Below are positions 11,960 through 19,660 of a DNA stretch of 41,667 bases, one piece after another. The notes below the pieces were generated by a model, which ran no database searches, was not told the DNA's origin, and saw only the letters and a program-made list of their open reading frames with translations. The translations under genes and the position numbers were made by a program. Numbering within the stretch: the stretch's first letter is position 1; the number at the start of each line of letters is the position of its first letter. Source of the DNA: a virus; the IMG/VR virus record IMGVR_UViG_3300020169_000034, positions 1-41,667 of that record; one strand, written 5' to 3'.

Positions 11960-12211
11960 TTATCCTTTCTTTTTTTCTGTTTGAGTGCCTACAAGGTTTG
12001 AAACTAGAGCAAGAGCATCATAGACAAAGAAGCCTACAACAGTTGCTGTAGCCATTCCGTTAGAGGGGTCGTGAACAAGCAGAGACATAGCGAGACAACC
12101 TGAGCCTAAAGTGGGGTAAGGTTTGGCTATCCAGTCTTGGTTAGTTATTGCGTGAAAGATGGCTGCGAGAAGTACTCTGTACATTACGCCTAAAAGTGCT
12201 AAGCCTATCAT
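11960..12211 (-). CDS. Small membrane protein, 83 aa
   Basis: Two or three hydrophobic segments are visible: MIGLALLGVMYRVLLAAIFH at the start, a weaker one around CLAMSLLVH, and ATATVVGFFVYDALALVSNL. The C-terminus (GTQTEKKKG) is basic and likely cytoplasmic. TGGAG lies just before the ATG at 12211, favouring it over the ATG four codons upstream at 12223. It could be an alternative holin or an inner-membrane exclusion protein; nothing decides. Confidence 0.6.
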   Translation of the reverse strand: MIGLALLGVMYRVLLAAIFHAITNQDWIAKPYPTLGSGCLAMSLLVHDPSNGMATATVVGFFVYDALALVSNLVGTQTEKKKG

Positions 12212-12253
12212 TGTGGTCTCCATTTCTGGTTAAGTTTGCAAAGCCCGTACAAT

Positions 12254-12547
12254 TCATACGGGGTGGACAGTAGCTACCTCAACGAAGCAGCTAGCGCGGT
12301 TTTCAAAGTAGTCACGAGGGAGTACCCACTCAGCAAAAGTGCCGTGGATAGCATCTCCCTCACATACACCACGGTATGCGTTGAAGTGAGCTGGAAGTTC
12401 ATCCATCTCGATTTCTACAACAGCGCCTTTAGAGTATTTAGCAGCGTTGTCGAAAGAGTCAGTCCAGTGAGTTACGTCACGAGTCTGTGTGTCGAGAGCT
12501 AGTTCATTAGCTTCACGAATTGTAGTGCCTCTGTAGAATTTAAACAT
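12254..12547 (-). CDS. Small protein with ADP-ribosyltransferase-like motif order, 97 aa
   Basis: The sequence shows FYRGTT at residues 4-9, HWTDSFDNAAKYSKGAVVEI at 27-46 and HGTFAEWVLP at 68-77. The order R in a YRG strand, S/T followed by an AA..Y helix, then a late Glu strand matches the R-S-E layout of mono-ADP-ribosyltransferase folds such as T4 Alt/ModA, at a very compact size. T4-type phages use such enzymes to modify host RNA polymerase. The reading rests on motif order alone. AAAGGAGAA precedes the ATG; the gene sits in the accessory region with membrane and nuclease genes. Confidence 0.4.
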   Translation of the reverse strand: MFKFYRGTTIREANELALDTQTRDVTHWTDSFDNAAKYSKGAVVEIEMDELPAHFNAYRGVCEGDAIHGTFAEWVLPRDYFENRASCFVEVATVHPV

Positions 12548-12568
12548 TGTGTTCTCCTTTTGGTTTGA

Positions 12569-12637
12569 TTAGCTGATGTGTGCGTCGATTGTAGCGATTA
12601 GTAGTACTGTGATAAAGCCGATTCCAACATATAGCAT
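12569..12637 (-). CDS. 22-aa membrane peptide
   Basis: A tiny ORF with an excellent ribosome site (AAAAGGAGACTACC then ATG). The product, MLYVGIGFITVLLIATIDAH plus two residues, is one transmembrane helix. It is the first gene after motif II copy C and lies in the otherwise empty gap between the ART-like gene and that element. The strong start signal and motif II element make it likely to be translated despite its length. Confidence 0.5.
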   Translation of the reverse strand: MLYVGIGFITVLLIATIDAHIS

Positions 12638-12654
12638 GGTAGTCTCCTTTTGGG

Positions 12655-12687
12655 TTTCTTCGTTATAGAGGGCTGTTTTCCCCCACT
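12655..12687 (-). promoter_or_regulatory. Motif II promoter-like element, copy C
   Basis: Minus strand AAGTGGGGGAAAACAG then CCCTCTATAACGAAGAAA. It lies between the terminator after the tape measure gene and the 22-aa gene, exactly where a promoter for the accessory operon is needed. Confidence 0.6.
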
Positions 12688-12712
12688 TTTTTAGCCCAAA
12701 AATAGTTCCGGT

Positions 12713-12746
12713 TTTGATAAAAAAGGCCACCCCCGAAGGGATGACC
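12713..12746 (-). terminator. Rho-independent terminator with UUCG loop (copy 2)
   Basis: The same 34 bases as at 4718-4751: 9-bp stem, TTCG loop, six T. It starts a few bases after the tape measure stop and is followed by motif II copy C, so it separates late structural transcription from the accessory operon. Confidence 0.9.
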
Positions 12747-12754
12747 ATTTAGTT

Positions 12755-15700
12755 TTATCGTCTGTAGTTGTTCTCTTTGTTCTGAGCATTAACCCCACCA
12801 GCAATTTGAGGCATCATCTTGACAATCTCAGCACGAGTTTGACGTGATACGTCACCTTGCACATTGATGTTGAATGACTGTGTAGATTGACCATTGCCGC
12901 CATTTGCATGCATATTAGAAAGCTGGTTCTTAGATAGTACAACCTCTCCAGGCATCAGCATGGCAGGTACAGAGTCTTTCCCAGCTTGTGAGCCAGGAAT
13001 ATTGGGTACAGTACCGCCCTGAGAGAACCCAAGGAAAGCACCGAACGTGCCACCTGTAAGGGCGCTAAAGATGCCACCGCCTCCGCCAGAACCCAGTAGA
13101 CCACTAAGTAGGTTACCACCGCCAGCACCCGCTCCACCGGAGAAGATACCTTTGATTCCTTCAAACATTTTGCCAAAGAAGCCAGTAATGCTAGACATAA
13201 TGCCACCTTGAGCGCCGTCTTGTTTTGCTATGGAGCTACTAACAGCTGAAGTTGTCTTTTCACCAATACTATCACCAAAAGCATTGCTTCCAGCGAATAG
13301 TTTAGTTAGCCAACCACCTTTACCTGTTAGACCTTCGAAAAGGCTATCAGTAAAGCCATCTACAAAGCTGTCAATGACCTTGCTTGTAAAGCTGTCTAAA
13401 AGACCGTGAACGAAGCCCTTGAAGTCGCCTGTCTTAAGCAGGGTAGACAAAGATGCCTTGAAGTCGTTCTTGAAGGCTTCAGCATAGCTCTCTGCTAACT
13501 CAGCTCGTGCTTTATTTTTTGAAAGGTCTCCAACAACTGTTGCCTTGTCTTCATCAGAAGCATTAATGTCTTCTAGGACAGCAAGTTGAGATTCAGAGGC
13601 GTTAGTTAGTTTCCGAAGTTGAGTGAGCAGTTTAGATGCTTGAAGATTACCAATATTGTCACCACGAGCAAGCGCCACTTCACGGGCCTCTCTGACTTGT
13701 TCAATCTGACCAGCTAGACCTCCATCAGAACGACCAATAGGCATGATGCCAGCGTTAATCTTAGCCATAAAGCCGGGACCGAACTTTTGTACAGCTGATT
13801 GCTGCATAACAAATTCGCCATTAGACAACATCGCAGGGATGTCATCTGAGGTTCCTGTACCGGGGCCGTTAACGGCACCACCAGTGGCACGAGTAATGAA
13901 GTCTTGTTTGCGGAAGGTTGAGTCTTGATTAGCCCCAACATAAAGACGAGCTTCAATCATTTTAGAAAAGCCGTCAGCAGATTTTTGTATAGCTGTTGCA
14001 GTATTACCTACTGCCTTCTCTAGCTTTTCTAGTACGGCAGTGTTGTTATCTACTTTTGCAATTTGCTCAATAAAAGCACGGCTGGCAGGGTCTAACGCAT
14101 CAACCATAGCTTGTGAGCTATTTCGGACTTTAGCAAGAAGTGCTTTGCCCTCTGGGTCTTCACCGGAATTTACTTTTCCGATAGCGTCTCCGAATTCGCT
14201 GCGAGTGTTTTCATTACCAGCACCGACTAGACCTTTTAACCATTCAGGGAAGAGACCATGAAAGATGGATTCAAATCCTTCCGCAATAGTAGCTTTAGCA
14301 CTTTCCCAACCGTTAACAAAGAAGTCCTTTACAGCAACGCCCATTTCAGCAATCTTAGCGCGTAGTTCAGGGTTGTTAGAGATATCAAACCCTAGCCCCA
14401 CAGCAGCACCTACAGCAGCGCCGATAGCTGTACCGACACCCGGAATGACACTCCCAAGTTGTGCGCCTATAACTAAACCAGCTGCAGCGCCATCGAGAGC
14501 CTCTCCCGCTCCACCGAGGGAGTCCTCAGGGATGAAAGCAGCAGTCATCTGTTGAGCTATCAAGCCCATAGTTGCGGCATTTGCGGCAAGCATACCACCA
14601 CGCATAGCTTTACCAGCGCTTATGCCTATGTTTTCAAATCCAGTTCTAAAGGTCTTGCTTCTTGAAGCCAACTTGCCAGACCTTATCAGTCCGACTGAGA
14701 TGCCATCTCTGATAAAGCCAACCGATTTAGCACCAAGAAATGCGCGTCCAATCTTCATAGACATGCCAAGCGCAAGCTTAGACATAAACATAACTATTTT
14801 TGGGCTGATTAATAGTGCAGCAGCCAACCCTACGAAGACTCCCGCGATGTTGTCTAGTAGAGTGTTTCTTACTTCATCGCCAAACTCATCAAACTGAGGG
14901 TTCTTGATTTCAATTGCATCTCCGAAAGGGTCAAAGCTTGCAATGGTTGAAGTTGGAAAGAGTCCGTCTATAAAGCTCTTGCCCAGTTCTTTAGCTAGCG
15001 TGATTAGCCCTCTACCAATACTACCGACGAAGTCACCCTCACCGCCTTCAAGAACTTTCCGAATAGCTTCGCCAAGCCCCTGTGCAACGCTTTTAGCAGC
15101 TTCTACAAACCTAGGTTCATTCCCAAGGCTTCCAGCAGCAGCGATAACAGCGGTAATGATGCCGCCTCTGAGCAACATTTTTCCGAACTTTTCGTTAAGT
15201 TTAGCCTTTAAAGCAACAGAAAAGCCAACCGCAATAGCAGCAGCCATGATGTTCTTATTACCATCAAAGAACTCAATAATAGTATCACGAATGTTTCCGA
15301 GGTTCTTATACAGGTTTCTACCAAGTAGCTCAATACCAATAACCAAAGGTGAATCTTCTAGAAGTTCTCTAGCTCTTTTAATAGCGGCCTTTGCATTGGC
15401 GTAAAGGGGAGTATCTACCGTTTCTTCACCACCTGGTGTTTGAATTGTTTTAGTTAAAGCTAAGTTTTCTAAAGGTGGGAGGCTTTCAGAGAAAGTACCA
15501 TAAGATTCTCTCATTCTGCGAAGAGTTTCACCAAACTTTGTTTCTACAGTTTGTAGCCCAGCAGGTGTGTTAATCTCTTTTACTGTTAAATAAGAATAAA
15601 AAGAATCCCAACGGGTTTCCAGGTTTTCAACAGTTGTATTCCACTCTTTGCTTATTTTGTCTATTGTTATCGCGAAGTCACTGTCTACAGTTTGTAGCCC

Positions 15701-17377
15701 AGCAGGTGTGTTAACCTGTGTTGTCATTAAGTAAGCGTAGAAAGAATCCCAACGGGTTTTCATGTTTTCAACAGTTTCACCCCACTTTAGGCTTATTGTG
15801 TCTAAACCGATTTTTAGGTTAGTATCAACTTCTTCTAACCCACCCGGAGTTTCAACTGTTTTAGTTGTTAGGAATTTTCTGAAGTTACCCCAAGCGTCTT
15901 TCATCTTCTCTATAGCGGAGTCAAACCCTGCGGAAAGAGAGTCCATAGTAATGTCTTCAAAGCTTAGTGTGTTGACGTAACCAACAAGGGCTTTCCAAGT
16001 AGTAGTAATAGACTTGTGTAAGTTAGAGAACACTCTTTTTAGAGTCTTCACCCAAGATTCGATGTATTCTTTAGCAGCTATTAAGCCTTTACCCCAAGAA
16101 CCTGTGTTGCCAATAGCGGCGGCACCGTTGTGTTCGTGGTTAATGTCAAAGATACCTGTCCAAAGGGAGTTACCAACGATTGCGGACCACAACCCCCAGA
16201 ATAGGTCTTTTATAGTTGTAACAAAGCTAGTAACGGCCAGAATAGCAGCATCGAAACCCTTAATAAAACCTTGTGATACATCAATAGGTTGAACAGTGAG
16301 AACATCTCCGAACTCATCGTACTTCGGAGGTTTCTTGAAAAAGTTTCTGATAGAAGCGTTAATGTCTGCTATCTTCTTTACAACCTTGTCTTTTAGTCTG
16401 TCTAGAGAACCTAGCAAGTTGTTTGCTAGTTGTTCTCCATCAATGTTTCCTGTAAACAAATCACCTAAGAAAGTTTTTGTGTCTTCTACAAAGAAACGAA
16501 TACGACCTGATAACAGTAGGAGTTGGGTGTCAACAATTAAAGCCCAAGTACCAATGTTTTCTCCGAAAGAACGAACAGCGTTGGTTGCAAGGAGAATACC
16601 CTTTTTGATATCACTAGATATCCCTAAAACCTTATCCATTTCTGAAATAGCACGAGTAAATTCATTCTTAAATACAGTCGATAAACCACCAACAGTAGCT
16701 TTCAAAAGCAAGTACTCGTCATCAATATCTTGAGCACCCTTGATAATAGCATCATAAACAGCTTCAGCGGTAACAAGACCAGCCATAGCGCTTTCACGAA
16801 GTTTACCAAAAGGGATGCCCATACCTTCAGCAATAGCTTGTGCCAAACGAGGCATCTGTTCTAGTACTGAGTTCAATTCCTGACCCCGGAGCTGACCAGA
16901 GGCCAAGCCCTGACCAAGCTGAACAATAGCAGCTTTAGCAGACTCTGAACTAGAACCAGAGATAACACCCGCTTTTTGTACAGCTTCTGTTACAACTAAA
17001 AGTTCTTTAAGAGGTTTGTTCTGGTCTTTTAAAGCTAAACCAAAACGACTAAAGGTGTCCGCCGCAGCGCCAACATCAGAGCGAGAGCGAGCAGCAATGC
17101 TGAATAACTCTTTCATTACTGCATTGGTTTTAGCCATATCCCTAGTAACAAGGTTTACACGGTTGCCCATGTTAGTCATGGCGTCAGAGGCTCTGACTAT
17201 GCCTCTGGTTACACCACCAGCGGCAAAGGCTGCAGTAAGGCCTATAGCAAGTTTTTGAAATGTACTTGTAACACTTTTAGCTTGTTTGTCAATGTTACTG
17301 ATAGAACGAGATAGCTTTCCCATTTCTGCAGTAGCTTGTCGTGAGTCTGCGCGTATCTTAATATTAACGCCAGTCAT
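12755..17377 (-). CDS. Tail tape measure protein
   Basis: A 1540-aa protein that sets siphovirus tail length and helps DNA entry. The N-terminal ~230 residues match the lambda-type tape measure domain (ADSRQATAEMGKLSRSISNI, later GLASGQLRGQELNSVLEQMP). Residues ~505-655 contain four related repeats with TPAGLQTVD and RWDSFYAYL. Middle regions hold several hydrophobic, glycine-rich stretches (around VIGAQLGSVIPGVGTAIGAA). Near the C-terminus two 'GG.V.G.G...D.VPAMLSNGE'-type boxes occur, common in tape measures. The ATG at 17377 has AGGAGAA; the longer frame to 17443 would read through a terminator hairpin and is rejected. It follows G/GT and the gp10-like gene and is closed by a UUCG terminator. 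Confidence 0.95.
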   Translation of the reverse strand: MTGVNIKIRADSRQATAEMGKLSRSISNIDKQAKSVTSTFQKLAIGLTAAFAAGGVTRGIVRASDAMTNMGNRVNLVTRDMAKTNAVMKELFSIAARSRSDVGAAADTFSRFGLALKDQNKPLKELLVVTEAVQKAGVISGSSSESAKAAIVQLGQGLASGQLRGQELNSVLEQMPRLAQAIAEGMGIPFGKLRESAMAGLVTAEAVYDAIIKGAQDIDDEYLLLKATVGGLSTVFKNEFTRAISEMDKVLGISSDIKKGILLATNAVRSFGENIGTWALIVDTQLLLLSGRIRFFVEDTKTFLGDLFTGNIDGEQLANNLLGSLDRLKDKVVKKIADINASIRNFFKKPPKYDEFGDVLTVQPIDVSQGFIKGFDAAILAVTSFVTTIKDLFWGLWSAIVGNSLWTGIFDINHEHNGAAAIGNTGSWGKGLIAAKEYIESWVKTLKRVFSNLHKSITTTWKALVGYVNTLSFEDITMDSLSAGFDSAIEKMKDAWGNFRKFLTTKTVETPGGLEEVDTNLKIGLDTISLKWGETVENMKTRWDSFYAYLMTTQVNTPAGLQTVDSDFAITIDKISKEWNTTVENLETRWDSFYSYLTVKEINTPAGLQTVETKFGETLRRMRESYGTFSESLPPLENLALTKTIQTPGGEETVDTPLYANAKAAIKRARELLEDSPLVIGIELLGRNLYKNLGNIRDTIIEFFDGNKNIMAAAIAVGFSVALKAKLNEKFGKMLLRGGIITAVIAAAGSLGNEPRFVEAAKSVAQGLGEAIRKVLEGGEGDFVGSIGRGLITLAKELGKSFIDGLFPTSTIASFDPFGDAIEIKNPQFDEFGDEVRNTLLDNIAGVFVGLAAALLISPKIVMFMSKLALGMSMKIGRAFLGAKSVGFIRDGISVGLIRSGKLASRSKTFRTGFENIGISAGKAMRGGMLAANAATMGLIAQQMTAAFIPEDSLGGAGEALDGAAAGLVIGAQLGSVIPGVGTAIGAAVGAAVGLGFDISNNPELRAKIAEMGVAVKDFFVNGWESAKATIAEGFESIFHGLFPEWLKGLVGAGNENTRSEFGDAIGKVNSGEDPEGKALLAKVRNSSQAMVDALDPASRAFIEQIAKVDNNTAVLEKLEKAVGNTATAIQKSADGFSKMIEARLYVGANQDSTFRKQDFITRATGGAVNGPGTGTSDDIPAMLSNGEFVMQQSAVQKFGPGFMAKINAGIMPIGRSDGGLAGQIEQVREAREVALARGDNIGNLQASKLLTQLRKLTNASESQLAVLEDINASDEDKATVVGDLSKNKARAELAESYAEAFKNDFKASLSTLLKTGDFKGFVHGLLDSFTSKVIDSFVDGFTDSLFEGLTGKGGWLTKLFAGSNAFGDSIGEKTTSAVSSSIAKQDGAQGGIMSSITGFFGKMFEGIKGIFSGGAGAGGGNLLSGLLGSGGGGGIFSALTGGTFGAFLGFSQGGTVPNIPGSQAGKDSVPAMLMPGEVVLSKNQLSNMHANGGNGQSTQSFNINVQGDVSRQTRAEIVKMMPQIAGGVNAQNKENNYRR
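15409..15860 (-). repeat. 47-aa repeats within the tape measure gene
   Basis: Four degenerate units with TPGG/TPAG...TVD and ENLETRWDSFY. The two middle units are close enough that 31 bases (15543-15573 and 15684-15714) are identical, 141 bases (47 codons) apart. Unit loss or gain would change tape length in frame. Confidence 0.8.
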
Positions 17378-17397
17378 ATGTATTCTCCTAAATAAAT

Positions 17398-17450
17398 AAA
17401 AAAAAGCCCCTAACAGTGAGATTCCGTATTGCGGAAACACCATCAGGGGC
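17398..17450 (-). terminator. Terminator-like hairpin just before the tape measure gene
   Basis: Minus strand: GCCCCT pairs with AGGGGC, extended by seven mostly wobble or AT pairs, with an inner TTCCG/CGGAA hairpin, followed by eight T. It lies between the gp10-like stop (17461) and the tape measure start (17377). It would reduce transcription into the tape measure gene. Confidence 0.8.
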
Positions 17451-17460
17451 GATTATCATA

Positions 17461-17787
17461 TTAGACAGGGGTGATTAAACCAATTGTTGATAGTACTTGT
17501 TCAATAAAGTACCTAGGGGCTTGTTGTGAGTGCCCACTGTTTAGAGCTGAGATGTGTTCTACCCTGTTGAGTATAGAGCCACTGAGGAAACGACCTCTGG
17601 TGCTTCTCTCAACAACATGTAACCACCCTTCACGAGCTTCTCCTGTATCAACAGGCGTTACTATCTTGAGTTGTGCGGTTGCGTAAAGTATGCGCTTTGT
17701 TATTTCAACGTTACCGAGTTTGAAAACCTCTCTCTCGACACGCTTCATTTCTTTCTCGAAGTTAACTACTTCCAAAGAGACTTTCAT
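17461..17787 (-). CDS. HK97 gp10-like tail completion protein
   Basis: A 108-aa protein with the gp10-like pattern TPVDTGEAREGWLH in the middle and ALNSGHSQQAPRYFIEQVL at the end, matching PF04883-type head-tail joining or tail completion proteins (TPVDTG...G.S..AP..F). The ATG overlaps the T stop in AAATGA, with GGAGAAG upstream, so it is coupled to the chaperone genes. Its place after G/GT and before the tape measure is unusual, since gp10-like genes normally sit in the connector group before the tail tube gene. Confidence 0.7.
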   Translation of the reverse strand: MKVSLEVVNFEKEMKRVEREVFKLGNVEITKRILYATAQLKIVTPVDTGEAREGWLHVVERSTRGRFLSGSILNRVEHISALNSGHSQQAPRYFIEQVLSTIGLITPV

Positions 17788-18421
17788 TTCTTCTCCATCC
17801 AAGGCGGTGTCCAGCCGGAACCATCCTTATCTGAGGAGGCCATCATCATTTCTAAGAATTTACCTTTAGGTAGACTCTTAATTTCAGCTGGAATGTTATC
17901 TTTAAGTTGTTTAAGTGACGCAAACACAGTACCGGGTTCACCCTTGTAGCCTTGTGCTTGTAACAATAAAAATGTTCTTTGGTCTTCTCGCCAACCTAAA
18001 GGTCGCTTGTTGAAGAACTGCCCCCACCTCATAAGTTCCTCTTGTGGCATCTCTAATAAGAGTTGATACACAGGAATCCCAAGGGCGAAGGCAATTTCAT
18101 ATAGAGACTCTTCGGAGTGAGTTAGTTTCCCTCAGTTCCTCCCAGGCCGGACACTCGCATAACATGCGTAGATAGTTCGGTAAGCTCAGCCAAAGGGAAG
18201 CTGTCGAAGTCTTCTGGGGATAGCTCTTCAGCCCCCACAACTGCGACTTTAATAATATCACAAAGGAGTTTTAATTGAGCGTCGTCTGATTTAGACTTTT
18301 CAGCCTTAACAATCAGCTTCTGCAAATCCATAATTTTACCTACAGTCAATTTACGTACTTCTACTTCGTCGCCCATGAAAGGGACTTTTTCGGATAGTTC
18401 TTTACCAACGAGATGTTTCAT
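17784..18421 (-). CDS. Tail assembly chaperone GT fusion by -1 frameshift
   Basis: Joining the 99-aa G protein to the overlapping -1 frame gives ~212 residues. After slipping on GGGAAAC the ribosome reads LTHSEESLYEIAFALGIPVY and continues with QLLLEMPQEELMRWGQFF to the stop at 17784. The second part has the look of lambda T proteins (leucine-rich start, 'PQEEL..W'). In the lambda system G and GT bind the tape measure during tail assembly. No ATG with a ribosome site precedes the T frame; a GTG at 18071 has no good site, which supports frameshift expression. The arrangement G, GT, (gp10-like), tape measure is canonical apart from the inserted gene. Confidence 0.85.
18122..18421 (-). CDS. Tail assembly chaperone G
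   Basis: The 99-aa product of normal termination: MKHLVGKELSEKVPFMGDEV, then an acidic helical C-terminal part ending SGLGGTEGN. It begins with a beta-type domain (GDEVEVRKLTVGKIMDLQKL) similar to siphovirus and GTA tail chaperones. TAAGGAA precedes the ATG. It lies two genes after the tail tube protein. The last two sense codons and the stop are GGA AAC TAA, within the slippery heptamer that yields GT. Confidence 0.8.
   Translation of the reverse strand: MKHLVGKELSEKVPFMGDEVEVRKLTVGKIMDLQKLIVKAEKSKSDDAQLKLLCDIIKVAVVGAEELSPEDFDSFPLAELTELSTHVMRVSGLGGTEGN
18125..18131 (-). promoter_or_regulatory. Programmed -1 ribosomal frameshift site GGGAAAC
   Basis: Minus strand GAG GGA AAC TAA: the heptamer G GGA AAC fits X XXY YYZ, one base different from the lambda G/T site GGGAAAG, and it touches the G stop. 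Slipping back one base enters the T frame, open to 17784. Confidence 0.85.
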
Positions 18422-18433
18422 TGTAGTTGTTCC

Positions 18434-18670
18434 TTAATCTAATTTATCTTTTTCTGAGAATAGGTCAGAGTTGTTTGCTTGAAAGTCATCCAATAACTTG
18501 CGGACAGTGTGCAGTACAGAAAGGGTTTCCATAATCTCACGGCCAACAGCTGACTCATTATCAAAGTCTTGGAATCGTTCAAATGATTTTCGAATACTAA
18601 TATCTACGCTTCTACGCATATGACGGAAGGTCGTACGCATAACAAACGCTTTACTAAATGGTTTGTCCAT
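18434..18670 (-). CDS. Small tail-region protein, 78 aa, unknown
   Basis: From the ATG at 18670 (AAGGAAG nine bases upstream) the product is MDKPFSKAFVMRTTFRHMRR, then helical segments with ...KSFERFQDFDNES and ...ETLSVLHTVRKLLDDF. It is charged, all-helical, and has no recognised family. The longer frame to 18787 crosses the UUCG hairpin and lacks a ribosome site. Position between tail tube and chaperone G suggests a part in tail assembly. Confidence 0.65.
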   Translation of the reverse strand: MDKPFSKAFVMRTTFRHMRRSVDISIRKSFERFQDFDNESAVGREIMETLSVLHTVRKLLDDFQANNSDLFSEKDKLD

Positions 18671-18693
18671 GTATAATACTTCCTTGTGGCGGA

Positions 18694-18711
18694 GACCACC
18701 CGAAGGTGGCC
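18694..18711 (-). other. UUCG hairpin between tail tube gene and next gene
   Basis: Minus strand GGCCACC-TTCG-GGTGGTC, a 7-bp stem with no T run, between the tail tube stop and the ribosome site of the 78-aa gene. It probably shapes mRNA stability or relative expression rather than terminating. Confidence 0.55.
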
Positions 18712-18722
18712 CCCTAAATAGC

Positions 18723-19253
18723 TTACAATGTTGCTGGGCCGAAGAAATCGGACTGAGCAGACAAAGTAACAGTTGCAGTAGTTGCATCTGTCAAAGCTGG
18801 GTTTACAAGGATAGCTTCAATCTTACCCAAGAAGTAAAACTCTGTGTTCTCTGGAGTAATTGTTGCAGCTGCGCCTTCGTCTTCAGTAACTGCAGAAGCA
18901 GACATCATGAAGCGGAATACACAGTTAGTACCAATAAGGTCGTGAATAGCTGTCATGTCGCCAGCAATGTAGTTTACTGTAACTTCCAAAGAAGGAGCGT
19001 CAGCTTGACCCTGAACCTGTGAAGAAGTCTTTTGACCGTAAACAGGAACGTTAACGATGTTTGCAGGTGTACCTACAGATGGGAATTCACGTACAGAAGG
19101 CATACGAACGTGAGTCGCGTCAGCTGTACCCGGTGTTGAACCTACGAACAGTGCAGCAGCTTCAGCAGCTGTGTCTGTGCTGGCAGGAATCGTGCCTGTG
19201 AAGATGTCTAGGTAGGTAAAGATACCTGCACCTAGTGATGAGATATGTGCCAT
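18723..19253 (-). CDS. Major tail tube protein
   Basis: A 176-aa protein rich in Ala, Thr and Val with beta-strand pattern: PSVREFPSVGTPANIVNVPV, then LEVTVNYIAGDMTAIHDLIG, ENTEFYFLGKIEAILVN and a final ATVTLSAQSDF. Length, composition and place between the tail terminator-like gene and chaperone G fit a siphovirus tail tube subunit. Identification rests mainly on context and fold pattern. Transcription continues into a UUCG hairpin, which may help keep this abundant product's message stable. Confidence 0.7.
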   Translation of the reverse strand: MAHISSLGAGIFTYLDIFTGTIPASTDTAAEAAALFVGSTPGTADATHVRMPSVREFPSVGTPANIVNVPVYGQKTSSQVQGQADAPSLEVTVNYIAGDMTAIHDLIGTNCVFRFMMSASAVTEDEGAAATITPENTEFYFLGKIEAILVNPALTDATTATVTLSAQSDFFGPATL

Positions 19254-19255
19254 TT

Positions 19256-19660
19256 TTATTCTCCGTATTTGGTAAATGGAATTATATAGGATGCACTCGA
19301 AAGTGCCGTGTTTTGAGGGTCTAACCCCTCTACGTTTAGATAAGATGTTCCAAGCTTTGTACCGTTAGGTAGTGTCTTGTTGTCTAGGACGATGTCTAGG
19401 AAGTCGGCTATAGCCATAAGTCTTCCTTGACCTTCACCGCTCTTAACAAACAGTTTTACTGCTACAATACCTGTAGTTGCTTTTTTGACTCCATACTCAT
19501 AGTTACTACTACTCGAAGGTAAAATAGAAACCATTGCGTACTCACCGTTATCGCCCCCCTTGCAGCCTTGATAGTCTACAGGGTAGGTGGGGATGTTGTG
19601 TGAGGTCCAAGTAGCTGAAGAAAAAACACCTTCTATGTCTCTAAGTATTAAGTTATACAT
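19256..19660 (-). CDS. Tail terminator-like protein, ~134 aa
   Basis: It starts at the ATG at 19660 (AAGGGGG upstream), overlapping the upstream stop by one base. The product MYNLILRDIEGVFSSATW... has an N-terminal helix, a strand pair with GEYAMVSILP and GIVAVKLFVKSGEGQGR, then a helix ADFLDIVL, the topology of the tail terminator family (lambda gpU-like, DUF4128-like). Its place right before the tail tube gene agrees. Assigned by position and pattern. Confidence 0.55.
   Translation of the reverse strand: MYNLILRDIEGVFSSATWTSHNIPTYPVDYQGCKGGDNGEYAMVSILPSSSSNYEYGVKKATTGIVAVKLFVKSGEGQGRLMAIADFLDIVLDNKTLPNGTKLGTSYLNVEGLDPQNTALSSASYIIPFTKYGE

Noticed and set aside
14904-15404. Long plus-strand ORF (166 aa) inside the tape measure gene
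   Set aside because: Low-complexity antisense shadow of a firmly identified coding sequence; the same applies to the other plus-strand ORFs across 13743-17258.
17378-17443. N-terminal extension of the tape measure protein
   Set aside because: The extra codons run through a terminator hairpin; a strong ribosome site supports the start at 17377.
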